From an uncultured Ruminococcus sp. (lineage in GTDB: Bacteria; Bacillota; Clostridia; Oscillospirales; Ruminococcaceae): a stretch of DNA of 64,000 nt. Each line of letters starts with the position of its first letter. The first letter of the stretch is position 1. Under the pieces are notes generated by a model that was not told the DNA's origin, did not search any database, and was given only the letters and a program-made list of their open reading frames with translations. Positions 16,626 through 25,882 of this stretch are shown one piece after another. The DNA lies in assembly GCA_910584195.1 (NCBI GenBank), contig CAJTYV010000012.1:28921-92920 (forward strand), given 5' to 3'. Position numbers and translations under genes: made by a program.

Positions 16626-17972
16626 ATGGGATACGGATTTATTGAATTGACACCTGAAATCATAAAACTTGCGGAAAAATCAATGGAGGGCTATAAGATC
16701 TCCCCCGAACTTTACACCAAATACGATGTAAAACGAGGATTGAGAGATATAAACGGCAACGGAGTCGTTGCCGGACTTACAAATATCAGTACCATCAGAG
16801 TCGATGAAGAAGGTCACGGCAAGCTTTTTTACCGCGGCATTGATGTTGAAGATATTGTTGCGGGCTTTATAAAAGAAAAGCGTTACGGTTTCGAGGAAAC
16901 TATTTATCTGCTACTATTCGGAAATATGCCGACAGAAACAGAGCTTGCCGAATTCAAAGGCATTTTATCCGGAACAAGAAATCTTCCGCCTACTTTTACA
17001 AGAGATGTTATTATGAAAGCTCCCAGCGACAATATGATGAATACTCTTGCGAAATGTGTCCTCTCGCTCTATTCTTACGACCAGACTGCAAACGACATTT
17101 CAATACCCAATGTCCTCAGACAAAGCATATCGCTTATTACGCTCTTCCCTGTTTTGGCGATATACGGCTATCACGCCTATAAATACACACGTGACGGAGG
17201 AAGTCTTTTTATTCACGACCCCGATCCGCAGCTTTCCATTGCGGAAAATCTGCTGTACATGCTCCGTCCCGATAAAAAATATACCGAGCTTGAATCCCGC
17301 ATACTCGACCTTGCACTGGTTCTTCATGCAGAACACGGAGGCGGAAACAATTCTACATTTACCGTACATGTTGTTTCATCATCCGGTACTGACACGTATT
17401 CAGCAATTGCAGCCGCATTGGGTTCGCTTAAAGGTCCGAAGCACGGCGGAGCAAACATAAAGGTCGCTATGATGTTTGACGATATGAAGCAGAACGTCAA
17501 GGATTGGACTGACGAGGAGGAGGTACGAACATATCTTAAAAAGCTTCTCCACAAAGAAGCTTTCGACCACGCCGGACTTATCTATGGAATGGGACATGCC
17601 GTTTACTCCCACTCAGACCCGAGAGCGACTGTTTTCAAAGGCTTTGTGGAAAAACTCAGTTCCGAAAAAGGCAGGCACGATGAATTTAATCTTTACTCGA
17701 TGGTTGAACGGCTCGCGCCCGAGGTCATTGCCGAAGAAAGACGAATTTACAAAGGCGTGTGTGCAAACGTGGATTTTTACAGCGGATTTGTATACCGTAT
17801 GCTGGGTATTCCCGATGAGCTGTTTACTCCGCTTTTTGCGGTTTCGCGTATTGCAGGCTGGTCTGCTCACCGTATAGAGGAGCTTATCAACTCCAACAAA
17901 ATAATCCGCCCTGCATACAAGGCTATCTCGCCTATGCGCGAGTATACCGATATGGAGAACCGAATTGATTAA
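16626..17972 (+). CDS. gltA: Citrate synthase
   Basis: The enzyme condenses oxaloacetate and acetyl-CoA; in an anaerobe this feeds glutamate synthesis through a partial TCA branch. Family residues are clear: LHAEHGGGNNSTFT and GLIYGMGHAVYSHSDPR with the active-site histidines, RIAGWSAHRIEE with the catalytic aspartate-equivalent region, and RPAYKAISPMREY near the end. The start is set at ATG 16626, nine bases after AGGAGG (16611-16616), giving 448 residues; the ATG at 16593 would add eleven residues upstream of that site. The next gene begins two bases after the stop. Confidence 0.94.
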   Translation: MGYGFIELTPEIIKLAEKSMEGYKISPELYTKYDVKRGLRDINGNGVVAGLTNISTIRVDEEGHGKLFYRGIDVEDIVAGFIKEKRYGFEETIYLLLFGNMPTETELAEFKGILSGTRNLPPTFTRDVIMKAPSDNMMNTLAKCVLSLYSYDQTANDISIPNVLRQSISLITLFPVLAIYGYHAYKYTRDGGSLFIHDPDPQLSIAENLLYMLRPDKKYTELESRILDLALVLHAEHGGGNNSTFTVHVVSSSGTDTYSAIAAALGSLKGPKHGGANIKVAMMFDDMKQNVKDWTDEEEVRTYLKKLLHKEAFDHAGLIYGMGHAVYSHSDPRATVFKGFVEKLSSEKGRHDEFNLYSMVERLAPEVIAEERRIYKGVCANVDFYSGFVYRMLGIPDELFTPLFAVSRIAGWSAHRIEELINSNKIIRPAYKAISPMREYTDMENRID

Positions 17973-17974
17973 AT

Positions 17975-18481
17975 ATGAAACATGATGTTAAAGTAAAGAG
18001 AATTTCCTTTTTTCTGACAGATATATTTGCCGGAATGTTACTTTTTACCGCTTTGACCGCTTCTGCTGTATGGCTTGATCTATGTGAGCTTTTAGGTTTA
18101 GCTGCAATGTGCGCCGCTCTTGCATTGCCTATCCTTGTACCGTTTATTTGCGGAAAGCTCACGAAGCGGAGTTTTCTCAGCTCTCTTGCATTTATAAATA
18201 TGGGTATGCTGGCGGCTTTTATGCTTTCAAATAAATTGTCCGAGCTTATGGTCTATTTTAATATAATACCCGATAATTTTATACGCGGACTTTATGAAAA
18301 AAATTATCCCGGACTTGAACCCGAGTTTATTTCGCAGGAAATGCACGGTTTTTCGACAATTGTTTTATTTCTGCTTATTGAATCGGCGTTACTTTTCCTG
18401 ACGGCATTTACGGTAAAGGTAGTTATGAGAATACGTCAGATCAATAAGCAGTTTAACGCTTATTATAAAAGCGGTACCTGA
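17975..18481 (+). CDS. Small polytopic membrane protein of unknown function
   Basis: A 168-residue protein with about four hydrophobic helices (near residues 15-35, 40-60, 65-90 and 125-150) and a basic N-terminus and C-terminal tail. I recognise no family. It starts two bases after the gltA stop without a separate promoter, so it is probably co-transcribed with gltA; the ribosome-binding site is weak. A terminator follows. Confidence 0.7.
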   Translation: MKHDVKVKRISFFLTDIFAGMLLFTALTASAVWLDLCELLGLAAMCAALALPILVPFICGKLTKRSFLSSLAFINMGMLAAFMLSNKLSELMVYFNIIPDNFIRGLYEKNYPGLEPEFISQEMHGFSTIVLFLLIESALLFLTAFTVKVVMRIRQINKQFNAYYKSGT

Positions 18482-18488
18482 ATTTACA

Positions 18489-18510
18489 AGGACACGGCGT
18501 GCCGTGTCTT
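18489..18510 (+). terminator. Terminator after the gltA operon
   Basis: GACACGGC/GCCGTGTC form a perfect stem with a two-base centre, followed by TTTC. Confidence 0.65.
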
Positions 18511-18518
18511 TCAAACTA

Positions 18519-18637
18519 TAGAAAAAGTAAAAATGGGATTCCAAAGGGACGTTGTTCCTTTGTCGGAGTCCAGAGGCAGCGCCTCTGGTGGAGTGTGGTG
18601 CAAATCTCCGCATATAGCCGTCAGGCGCTCTGCAAAG
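18519..18637. repeat. Dispersed intergenic repeat, copy 2 of the GGACTC/CCTTTG family
   Basis: From TAGAAAAAGTAAAAATGGGA to GCGCTCTGCAAAG the sequence matches 41800-41919 at roughly 80 percent by eye, in the same orientation. It contains a hairpin CCAGAGGC-AG-CGCCTCTGG. Downstream, 18644-18670 adds a 12-bp perfect stem with a 3-base loop (TCCTCAAACAGT/ACTGTTTGAGGA) and 18676-18698 a further stem (AACGCTCT/AGAGCGTT) before a T-rich run. Together these fill most of the 377-bp gap up to the epimerase gene promoter. Confidence 0.8.
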
Positions 18638-18788
18638 GGTGAATCCTCAAACAGTCCGACTGTTTGAGGAGAGGGAACGCTCTGCAAGAGAGAGCGTTAC
18701 TTTATTTTATCAAGGCACCACCGCACAATCTGTCACCACACACATGGAAAACACCGTTAACATTTTTGTGAATTTTTTTCCGTAGCTA

Positions 18789-18817
18789 TTGCTATTTTTC
18801 TTATTATATGCTACAAT
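18789..18817 (+). promoter_or_regulatory. Promoter of the aldose-epimerase gene
   Basis: TTGCTA (18789-18794) and TACAAT (18812-18817), 17-base spacer, about 40 bases before the ATG. Confidence 0.65.
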
Positions 18818-18858
18818 AAAAGTGAATAAAATTTTCAACAGAAAGGTCTTGATTTTAA

Positions 18859-19866
18859 ATGAAAAATACAACGCAACTCATGGAACACAACGGCATGACC
18901 TGCGTGAAGCTCTCCGCAGGCGGCTATGAAGCTCTTATCGCTTATCAGATAGGCTGCAACGTTATCCGCCTGAGAAATAACGTTAAGGGTATGGAATTTT
19001 TCCGCTGGAATGCAAATAATACGTTCGAGGATATTTTTAATTCCGCCGAAGTATGGGGACTTCCGACACTTTACCTGCCTAACCGCTTTGCAGACGGAGC
19101 GCTGAAAACCTCGGACGGCACATATCAGCTTCCCGTAAACGAGAAAGCTCCGTACAATAACCATATTCACGGATTTCTTCACAAACGCACTTTCGAGGTT
19201 GTCGAGCATAACGCCGACAGCAACTGCGCTTGGGTGAAAACACGCTATATTTACGATGGAAACGACGATTTTTTCCGGTATCTGCCTGTCAGATTCACAG
19301 CGGAGTATACGTTTACTCTGTCGGAAAACGGACTTGAACAGAATATATGTTTTATCAACAACGACGATAAGGTTCTTCCTATGTCTCTTGCTTCACATAC
19401 AGCTATCAGTTCGCCTTTTGTTGACGGTGCAAAAGAGGAGGACATTCGTCTGACCGTGCCGATCGGCAAAAAGTGTGAGCTTAATGACAGATGTCTCCCG
19501 ACTGAGCAGCTCAAATCGCTTACTATGTGGGATTTAGAATACAAAGGCGGCACAAAATGCCCTGTACTTCAGGTAGTGGACAACGATATGTACATAAGTG
19601 AAACAACCGAGCTTAACGGAATGGAGTTTCACGGCGTTATTGCCGAAGATACTGCAAGCGGTAAGAAGCTCTGCTATGAGGTATCGGACAAGTATAAATT
19701 TTGGATAATCTGGAATGACAGGGGATTTAACCACTATTTCTGTCCCGAACCTATGACCGCTATGATAAACGCTCCGAATCTCAGCCTTTCTCCCGAAGTC
19801 TCAGGATATACCGAGGTCAAACCCGGCGAGATATTCGAGGCACATCAGAGATTCTTCGCTGATTAA
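18859..19866 (+). CDS. Aldose 1-epimerase family protein
   Basis: This 335-residue cytoplasmic protein has the mutarotase fold pattern: LPTLYLPNRFADG, the histidine segment NNHIHGFLHKR, LPMSLASHTAISS with the second histidine, and a late Glu-containing strand. Members interconvert alpha and beta anomers of sugars. It precedes cellobiose phosphorylase, whose substrate and products are anomer-specific (beta-cellobiose, alpha-glucose 1-phosphate and glucose), so a role in supplying the right anomer is plausible. It has its own promoter. The exact sugar is unknown. Confidence 0.85.
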   Translation: MKNTTQLMEHNGMTCVKLSAGGYEALIAYQIGCNVIRLRNNVKGMEFFRWNANNTFEDIFNSAEVWGLPTLYLPNRFADGALKTSDGTYQLPVNEKAPYNNHIHGFLHKRTFEVVEHNADSNCAWVKTRYIYDGNDDFFRYLPVRFTAEYTFTLSENGLEQNICFINNDDKVLPMSLASHTAISSPFVDGAKEEDIRLTVPIGKKCELNDRCLPTEQLKSLTMWDLEYKGGTKCPVLQVVDNDMYISETTELNGMEFHGVIAEDTASGKKLCYEVSDKYKFWIIWNDRGFNHYFCPEPMTAMINAPNLSLSPEVSGYTEVKPGEIFEAHQRFFAD

Positions 19867-19987
19867 TGTAACTCTCGGCAGGATATGCGGAAAAACAAAT
19901 CACATAAAGGCAAACAGCCATGCTTATTTGTTAAAACTGCACAAAAAACGTGACGAAAATAGTACAGCCTTAATTTGATGTAAGCTC

Positions 19988-20016
19988 TTGTAATATTTTG
20001 AAAAATATGTTATAAT
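19988..20016 (+). promoter_or_regulatory. Promoter of cellobiose phosphorylase
   Basis: TTGTAA (19988-19993) and TATAAT (20011-20016), 17-base spacer; the ATG is about 55 bases downstream with AAGGAGAA before it. Confidence 0.7.
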
Positions 20017-20076
20017 ATTATAAATTGCAGATTTTATCTGCATTTGTTAATGTAAATACAAAGGAGAATAACCATT

Positions 20077-22533
20077 ATGAAGTTCGGTTTTTTTGACGAC
20101 GCTAATAAGGAATATGTTATCAATTCCCCGAAAACACCCTATCCTTGGATAAACTACCTTGGAACACAGGCTTTCTTTTCACTTATTTCCAATACGGCAG
20201 GAGGCTACAGCTTCTATAAAGACGCACGTCTCAGACGCATCACCCGCTATCGTTACAACAACGTTCCAATTGATATGGGCGGACGTTATTTCTATATCAA
20301 CGACAACGGTACTGTCTGGAATCCCGGCTGGTCTCCCGTCAAGACCGAGCTTGACTCCTATGAATGCCGCCACGGTATGGGTTATACAGTTATTACAGGT
20401 AAGAAAAATGACCTGAAAGCACAGGTTACATTCTTCGTTCCGCAGAATTACAACGGCGAAGTTCAGCAGCTCGTACTCACCAACGAGGGTACCGAGACTA
20501 AAACATTCTCCTTGTTCTCATTCGCCGAATGGTGTCTTTGGGATGCTCAGGACGACTGCACAAACTTCCAGAGAAACTTCTCTACAGGACGTGTTGAGGT
20601 TGTAGGCTCTACTATTTATCACAAGACCGAGTACAGAGACAGACGCGATCATTTCGCTTTCTATACCGTAAACGATGAGATAGACGGCTACGATACCGAC
20701 AGAGATTCCTTTATCGGTCTTTATAACGGCTTTAACGATCCGCAGGCTGTTATGGCAGGAGCCGCATCTAACTCTTTTGCTGACGGCTGGTCGCCTATCG
20801 CTTCTCATTATAAAAAGATAACTCTCGCTCCCGGCGAATCCAAAACGCTTATCTTCATTCTCGGCTATGTTGAAATGCCTGCCGATCAGAAATTTGAGGC
20901 TGACGGCGTTACCATCAACAAGGTAAAAGCTCTCGAAATGATAGATATGTACAATACGCCCGAAAAGGTTGCTGCCGGTCTTGCCGAGCTTAAAGCTGCA
21001 TGGGACGAGCTTCTCGGCATTCTCAGCGTTGATACTCCCGATGATAAGGTTGACCGCATGGTAAACATCTGGAATCAGTATCAGTGTATGGTAACATTCA
21101 ATCTTTCTCGTTCCGCTTCCTACTTTGAGAGCGGTATCGGCAGAGGTATGGGATTCCGCGACTCCAATCAGGATATTCTCGGCTTCGTTCATCAGATACC
21201 CGACCGTGCAAGAGAGCGTATTATCGACATCGCTTCAACTCAGCTCGAGGACGGCGGCTGCTATCACCAGTATCAGCCTCTTACCAAAAAGGGTAACTCC
21301 GACATCGGCGGCGATTTCTCGGACGATCCGCTTTGGATGATACTTTCAGTTTCCGCTTATATCAGAGAAACAGGCGACTGGTCTATCCTTGATGAACTCG
21401 TTCCCTACGACAACGATATGAGCAAGGCTAAGCCAATGCTTGACCACCTTAAGGTTTCTTTCTATAAAATTGTGAACAATCTCGGTCCTCACGGTCTGCC
21501 GCTTGCTATGCGCGCTGACTGGAACGACTGTATCAACCTTTCATGCTATTCGGATACCCCCGGCGAGAGCTTCCAGACTTACACAAATCCTAAGTTCGCA
21601 GCAGAGGGAGGATATTCCAAGGTTGCCGAATCCGTAATGGTTGCAACGCTCTTCACTTACTCAGGTCCTAACTACGTTGCTATTCTCAAACACCTCGGCA
21701 AGGACGATGAAGCTGCCGCTGCTCAGGCTGAGATAGATAAGATGAAGAAGAACGTTATGGAATCCGCTTTTGACGGCGACTGGTTCTTACGTGCATACGA
21801 TTCAACAGGCGCAAAAATGGGCTCTAAGGAGTGCGAGGAAGGCAAGATATTCATTGAACCTCAGGGATTCGCTGTTATGTCCGAAATCGGCAAGGACGTT
21901 GGAGCAGACATCAAGACACTTGATTCTATCGACAAGTATCTCAATACAAAGTACGGTCTTGTTCTCAACAATCCTGCATTCTCAAAGTACTATATCCAGT
22001 ACGGTGAAATTTCTACATATCCGGGCGGATATAAAGAAAATGCCGGTATCTTCACCCACAACAACGCTTGGATCATTTGCGCCGAGGCTTACGCTGGCAG
22101 AGGCGACAAGGCGTTCGAGTACTACAGCAAGATCGCTCCTGCATTCAATGAGGAGATTTCCGAGCTTCACAAGACCGAGCCTTACGTATACGGTCAGATG
22201 ATCGCCGGTAAAGACGCAAGCCGCTTCGGCGAGGGCAAGAACTCTTGGCTGACAGGTACTGCCGCGTGGAACATGGTTGCCATTTCGCAGTATATCCTCG
22301 GTATCGCCGCAGATTGGGACGGTCTTAAGGTTGACCCGTCTATTCCTCATGAATGGGACGGCTTCACCGCTACAAGAAAATTCCGCGGCGCAACATACAA
22401 CATCACTGTTAAGAACCCGAACCACGTTTGCAAGGGCGTTTCAGCTATGACTGTTGACGGACAGGCTGTTGACGGAAACGTAATTCCTGCTTGCGATGGC
22501 GGAGTTCACGAAGTCGTAGTTGTAATGGGCTGA
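20077..22533 (+). CDS. Cellobiose phosphorylase (GH94)
   Basis: A cytoplasmic 818-residue enzyme that cleaves cellobiose with phosphate to glucose 1-phosphate and glucose, saving ATP. The N-terminal glycan-binding domain begins DDANKEYVINSPKTPYPWIN. The (alpha/alpha)6 barrel carries MGFRDSNQDILGF (about 358-370) and the general acid in RADWND (D481). Length and order match cellobiose rather than cellodextrin or chitobiose phosphorylases. There is no signal peptide. Codon choice is more GC-rich and uniform than in neighbours (many TCC, CTC, AAG codons), suggesting high expression. A strong terminator follows. Confidence 0.94.
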   Translation: MKFGFFDDANKEYVINSPKTPYPWINYLGTQAFFSLISNTAGGYSFYKDARLRRITRYRYNNVPIDMGGRYFYINDNGTVWNPGWSPVKTELDSYECRHGMGYTVITGKKNDLKAQVTFFVPQNYNGEVQQLVLTNEGTETKTFSLFSFAEWCLWDAQDDCTNFQRNFSTGRVEVVGSTIYHKTEYRDRRDHFAFYTVNDEIDGYDTDRDSFIGLYNGFNDPQAVMAGAASNSFADGWSPIASHYKKITLAPGESKTLIFILGYVEMPADQKFEADGVTINKVKALEMIDMYNTPEKVAAGLAELKAAWDELLGILSVDTPDDKVDRMVNIWNQYQCMVTFNLSRSASYFESGIGRGMGFRDSNQDILGFVHQIPDRARERIIDIASTQLEDGGCYHQYQPLTKKGNSDIGGDFSDDPLWMILSVSAYIRETGDWSILDELVPYDNDMSKAKPMLDHLKVSFYKIVNNLGPHGLPLAMRADWNDCINLSCYSDTPGESFQTYTNPKFAAEGGYSKVAESVMVATLFTYSGPNYVAILKHLGKDDEAAAAQAEIDKMKKNVMESAFDGDWFLRAYDSTGAKMGSKECEEGKIFIEPQGFAVMSEIGKDVGADIKTLDSIDKYLNTKYGLVLNNPAFSKYYIQYGEISTYPGGYKENAGIFTHNNAWIICAEAYAGRGDKAFEYYSKIAPAFNEEISELHKTEPYVYGQMIAGKDASRFGEGKNSWLTGTAAWNMVAISQYILGIAADWDGLKVDPSIPHEWDGFTATRKFRGATYNITVKNPNHVCKGVSAMTVDGQAVDGNVIPACDGGVHEVVVVMG

Positions 22534-22552
22534 TTTCACATTATATTAATTT

Positions 22553-22590
22553 AAAAAGCTGTTTCACATTCGGGTGAAACAGCTTTTTAT
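22553..22590 (+). terminator. Terminator after cellobiose phosphorylase
   Basis: AAAAGCTGTTTCAC and GTGAAACAGCTTTT pair around ATTCGG, followed by T-rich sequence. The remaining ~220 bases up to the next promoter are very AT-rich and show no gene. Confidence 0.88.
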
Positions 22591-22808
22591 TAGATGTATG
22601 ATTTGATACCGCTTCCGAGTTTAGTGAATCTGAGTATCAAGGAAATTATAATATATCTGATTTTTTAAAGCATGAAAAGCAGAAATCGTTAAAATCTATA
22701 ACAAACAGTTAAATGCATTGCCGAAATATATAATTTAAATGATATAATTCACATTGCATTTTTGTCATATATAACAAAAACAATATAATTATTTAGTTAT
22801 TATCACTA

Positions 22809-22837
22809 TTGATTTTAAATATAATATATGCTATAAT
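22809..22837 (+). promoter_or_regulatory. Promoter of the C39-like protease/lipoprotein pair
   Basis: TTGATT (22809-22814) and TATAAT (22832-22837) with a 17-base spacer, an extended TATGC context and AT-rich flanks. Confidence 0.7.
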
Positions 22838-22904
22838 ATAAGTATAACAATTCAAATGTATTGCTTATGAGTTTTATTAGCATTAATTAAAAGGAGATTT
22901 TAGT

Positions 22905-23558
22905 ATGAAAAAAGTTATTTCTGCAATATCAGCCATTGTTGTTACATTTTTTACAGGAGCAATAACTACTGTAGCTGAAACCAATGAACAGTACAATTAC
23001 ATTATCGAATCGGAAATAGCAAATGAAGAAGACATTACCCCCTATTCAATAGATTCAATTAAAATATTGGATGTGCCATTTTGTGAACAACAAAAAAATT
23101 ATTACTGCGGTCCAGCATGTGTGCAGCAAGTTGCAAAATATTACGGCTACAATCCAACCCAATCTGCTATTGCTGAAAGCATCGGAACTGAGACATACGG
23201 CTCAACATATGCTTATGATATTGTTGACTATTGCAACGATAATTTCCCTTATTCATGGGATTATTATTCGAAAGACGATGATTTTAACAGTCCTTCTAGT
23301 ATGCTTGGAGAAATCGGGTATTCTTTGGATTGTGACAAACCTGTTATTGCAAACTTAGGTAAGCTTACGACATCAAATTGGCTCTACAATTCCGGAGGAC
23401 ATTACGTAGTATGTCGTGGATATGTTGACGATACGACAACAAACGGACATGTAGCATATATTGTTGACCCTTGGAAAAAAGGACATGGAATTTCTAACGG
23501 AAGATACACCGTAAGTTCTGATAAACTATATAATGTTATATACGGTTTTATTGGTTAA
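22905..23558 (+). CDS. Secreted C39-like cysteine peptidase
   Basis: A 217-residue precursor with a signal peptide (residues 1-24, cleavage near TTVA-ET). The papain-like C39 fold signature is present: Q62/Q63 (CEQQKNYYCGPAC), nucleophile C68, H166 (GGHYVVCRGY) and D188 (IVDPW). Such stand-alone secreted C39 domains are usually peptidases or bacteriocin-processing-like proteins; here there is no transporter domain. It lies 11 bases upstream of a lipoprotein gene and in an AT-rich stretch unlike its neighbours, hinting at acquisition. The substrate is unknown; the adjacent lipoprotein is a candidate partner. Confidence 0.82.
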   Translation: MKKVISAISAIVVTFFTGAITTVAETNEQYNYIIESEIANEEDITPYSIDSIKILDVPFCEQQKNYYCGPACVQQVAKYYGYNPTQSAIAESIGTETYGSTYAYDIVDYCNDNFPYSWDYYSKDDDFNSPSSMLGEIGYSLDCDKPVIANLGKLTTSNWLYNSGGHYVVCRGYVDDTTTNGHVAYIVDPWKKGHGISNGRYTVSSDKLYNVIYGFIG

Positions 23559-23569
23559 GAAATTAAATT

Positions 23570-24988
23570 ATGAAAAATAAATTTCTCTTTCTAATGTTCA
23601 TGATTTGTATTGTTTGCCTATTAAGCTGCGATAAAGAACAGCCGTCACCAAAAATAACCGAAAACACACCTTATGTAACCGAAACAACTACCCAACCGAG
23701 GCTCCAAGGAAACTACAGACTCGAGCTTTTCAGATACGACCCTATTGAAAACATACCCTCCTCATTTCAGGAATCCAAAACAGAAATAATAAGTGATAGT
23801 TCCCATAATGAAAAGATAGGTGCAAAGTCGATCAGAATACTTGAACCGGATAAATACGATAAACGGGAAATGGAATTTCTGCACGGAAAGAGCGTTATAT
23901 CTTTTGATTACATTCAGAATAAATTTATAATTAAATTCTTTTCAGATGAAAAAAATTCATCGGCAGAAATCGGAATATTTGATCCTGCCGTTAATGAGTA
24001 CAAAAAAATAGAGGAAATACCGTTTTCGGCATCATACGGAAAAGACTCGTTTGTTATCAGCGACAGATATTATGTAACGTTCAATAGCTATGAATCGGCA
24101 GATTCACTGACAGGATACGTGAGGATATATGATATTGAAACCGACAAATTGTCTGTTATCGACGAATTTAAGGAATACAACATTGTTCAGTTTGCCGCTC
24201 CGATAAATGATAACGCTTTTGCCTGCTTATATTATGAAGACGATACACAGAATTGGGTAATGAAATATTATGACATCATATCCGAGCAAAGCAGGGAAAT
24301 ATTCCGCCATACGAATTTCAATAAAAATGATACTTTGTCTCCCATGGCGTTGTCCTATGACGGTGAAAATATTGTGCTTGTTCTTCAGTACATAGAAAAA
24401 GAAATGTACAAAACAAACTATGTTACCGAAAAAGACGTGTATAAAACTTGTTTTATGTATTTAAACACACAGGGTGAACTAATGGAGATCGCAGATGCTG
24501 ATTTAAATTCTTTTTTAGGAGATTACTATGAAATCACTGACCTTGCGGTAAATGAAAACTATTATTTTCTTACTGCACTGCATTTTTCTCCCTCATATGA
24601 AAATATAGAAATAACGGAAAAAATATCACTTATTCTAAAAAAGACCGATAATGAATTTATTTATAATGATGTTATGTGTACTCGAAATTATAATATAATT
24701 TCAAATGATTTTCTGAATAAGGAAAGTTTAGTTTACGAAGCCTATATTTTTGGCAGAGAAGATTCGAAGGGCATAGCTGACGTGAATTTAAGTGACAAAA
24801 AAGTAAGGCTTTATGAATATCCGCTTGATTTTGAGAATGAATCAGATGATATAGAATTAACACGAATGCTCTCGGAAGATGATTTGTTCATACTGCTTCA
24901 TGATAATGAAAAAAAATACAAATATCAAATTGTAGACTATAAAAACGCTGAAAAAAAACCTATCAACTATGACATAAAAGAGAACTAA
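23570..24988 (+). CDS. Lipoprotein of unknown function, possibly beta-propeller
   Basis: A 472-residue protein with a lipoprotein signal: hydrophobic residues 3-17 and lipobox LLSC (C20). Next is a Thr/Pro/Glu-rich linker (about 25-48). The body has repeating strand-rich blocks of the form YDIETDKLSVIDEF and YDGENIVLVLQY, which suggests WD-like or propeller blades, but I cannot assign a family. Rich in Asp, Glu, Lys and Tyr, and AT-rich at the DNA level. It is co-transcribed with the C39-like protease and followed by a terminator. Confidence 0.72.
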   Translation: MKNKFLFLMFMICIVCLLSCDKEQPSPKITENTPYVTETTTQPRLQGNYRLELFRYDPIENIPSSFQESKTEIISDSSHNEKIGAKSIRILEPDKYDKREMEFLHGKSVISFDYIQNKFIIKFFSDEKNSSAEIGIFDPAVNEYKKIEEIPFSASYGKDSFVISDRYYVTFNSYESADSLTGYVRIYDIETDKLSVIDEFKEYNIVQFAAPINDNAFACLYYEDDTQNWVMKYYDIISEQSREIFRHTNFNKNDTLSPMALSYDGENIVLVLQYIEKEMYKTNYVTEKDVYKTCFMYLNTQGELMEIADADLNSFLGDYYEITDLAVNENYYFLTALHFSPSYENIEITEKISLILKKTDNEFIYNDVMCTRNYNIISNDFLNKESLVYEAYIFGREDSKGIADVNLSDKKVRLYEYPLDFENESDDIELTRMLSEDDLFILLHDNEKKYKYQIVDYKNAEKKPINYDIKEN

Positions 24989-24992
24989 TATT

Positions 24993-25020
24993 AAAGGACG
25001 AGTTTTATGCTCGTCCCTTT
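24993..25020 (+). terminator. Terminator after the lipoprotein gene
   Basis: GGACGAG and CTCGTCC pair around TTTTATG, followed by CTTTG. Confidence 0.8.
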
Positions 25021-25076
25021 GTACTATATTGCCAAAATCCATTATATAATTTAGTGAACGTTATAACAGATCGCAC

Positions 25077-25105
25077 TTGTAATTTATATTGAACTGTGAT
25101 ATAAT
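25077..25105 (+). promoter_or_regulatory. Promoter of the ECF S-component gene
   Basis: TTGTAA (25077-25082) and TATAAT (25100-25105), 17-base spacer, about 50 bases before the ATG, which has CGGAGG ahead of it. Confidence 0.7.
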
Positions 25106-25156
25106 GAATATAGCCGATTAAACATATAGGCATTAAAACTGAACGGAGGTTTTACT

Positions 25157-25696
25157 ATGTCAGAATCAATTTCACAGTCCAGAACACTTAAATTGCGCCG
25201 TGTAACGGCAGCAGGACTTTTCGCCGCACTTATCTACGTATTTACCGCATATCTGCACATTCCCACAGGAGCGGGATATACTCATGCAGGAGACGGACTT
25301 ATATACATTGCCGCATGCATTCTGCCTACTCCGTATGCAATGGCTGCCGGAACTATCGGCGGAGCTTTATCAGACGGTCTTACGGGATTTCTCGTTTGGA
25401 TGCCTGCTACCATAATTATTAAAGCCATAACGGCTGCATTCTTTTCAAACAAAAGCGATAAAATATTGACACTTCGAAATATTCTCGGCATAATACCGTC
25501 TTTGATACTATGCATAGCAGGTTACAGTTTATACGAGGGTACGATAATGGCGGGCGGATTTTCACTTGCGGCAATTACTGCGGCTTTTGGACAAACTCCT
25601 GCATACTGCATTCAGGTAGGAACAAGCGCACTGCTTTTTATTTCAGTTTCATTTTTGCTTGACAAATCAGAATTTAAGAAAAAATTTAAATTATAA
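25157..25696 (+). CDS. ECF-type transporter substrate-binding (S) component
   Basis: A 179-residue membrane protein with about five to six hydrophobic helices. The N-terminal motif RVTAAGLFAALIYV is the AxxxA-type segment that S components use to contact the shared EcfT subunit, and HAGDGLIYIAA with ALSDGL fits vitamin-type S proteins. The energising EcfA/EcfT genes are not adjacent, as expected for group II ECF systems. The substrate is unknown. The terminal Leu codon and the stop lie within the homology of the 192-bp repeat that follows, so the repeat appears to have landed at, and may have supplied, the gene end. Confidence 0.82.
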   Translation: MSESISQSRTLKLRRVTAAGLFAALIYVFTAYLHIPTGAGYTHAGDGLIYIAACILPTPYAMAAGTIGGALSDGLTGFLVWMPATIIIKAITAAFFSNKSDKILTLRNILGIIPSLILCIAGYSLYEGTIMAGGFSLAAITAAFGQTPAYCIQVGTSALLFISVSFLLDKSEFKKKFKL

Positions 25697-25882
25697 CCAC
25701 AGACGATGTCCCCCGAGTCTCGACTGTCGTCTCAGTCGGTGCTTCTGCTTCGCAGAGGTGTCCACAGGATACCCGCACCCTCTTAGACGGCGAACATCTT
25801 TAGATTCAGCCGGAGATACGATCTCCGACTGAATCCGGCTTACTATCGTAAGCCTTCTGCTTGTTGGAAGCAGAGCTTTGAA
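25691..25882 (-). repeat. 192-bp hairpin-rich dispersed repeat, copy A
   Basis: Its reverse complement matches 63327-63518 over the full 192 bp without a gap, with about 17-18 differences by eye (~91 percent). Hairpins seen on the plus strand: GATTCAG-C-CGGAGAT / ATCTCCG-A-CTGAATC, GGCTTAC-TATC-GTAAGCC, CTGCTT-GTTGG-AAGCAG and TCTGC-TTC-GCAGA. Differences fall mainly in loops (CGT versus ACA; GATA versus GGAA), and one stem pair becomes a possible G-U wobble. It overlaps the stop of the ECF S gene. It may be a mobile repeat or a structured RNA. Confidence 0.9.

Noticed and set aside
20518..21192. 224-codon minus-strand frame inside cellobiose phosphorylase
   Set aside because: Shadow frame of a strongly coding gene, with no start context or recognisable motif.
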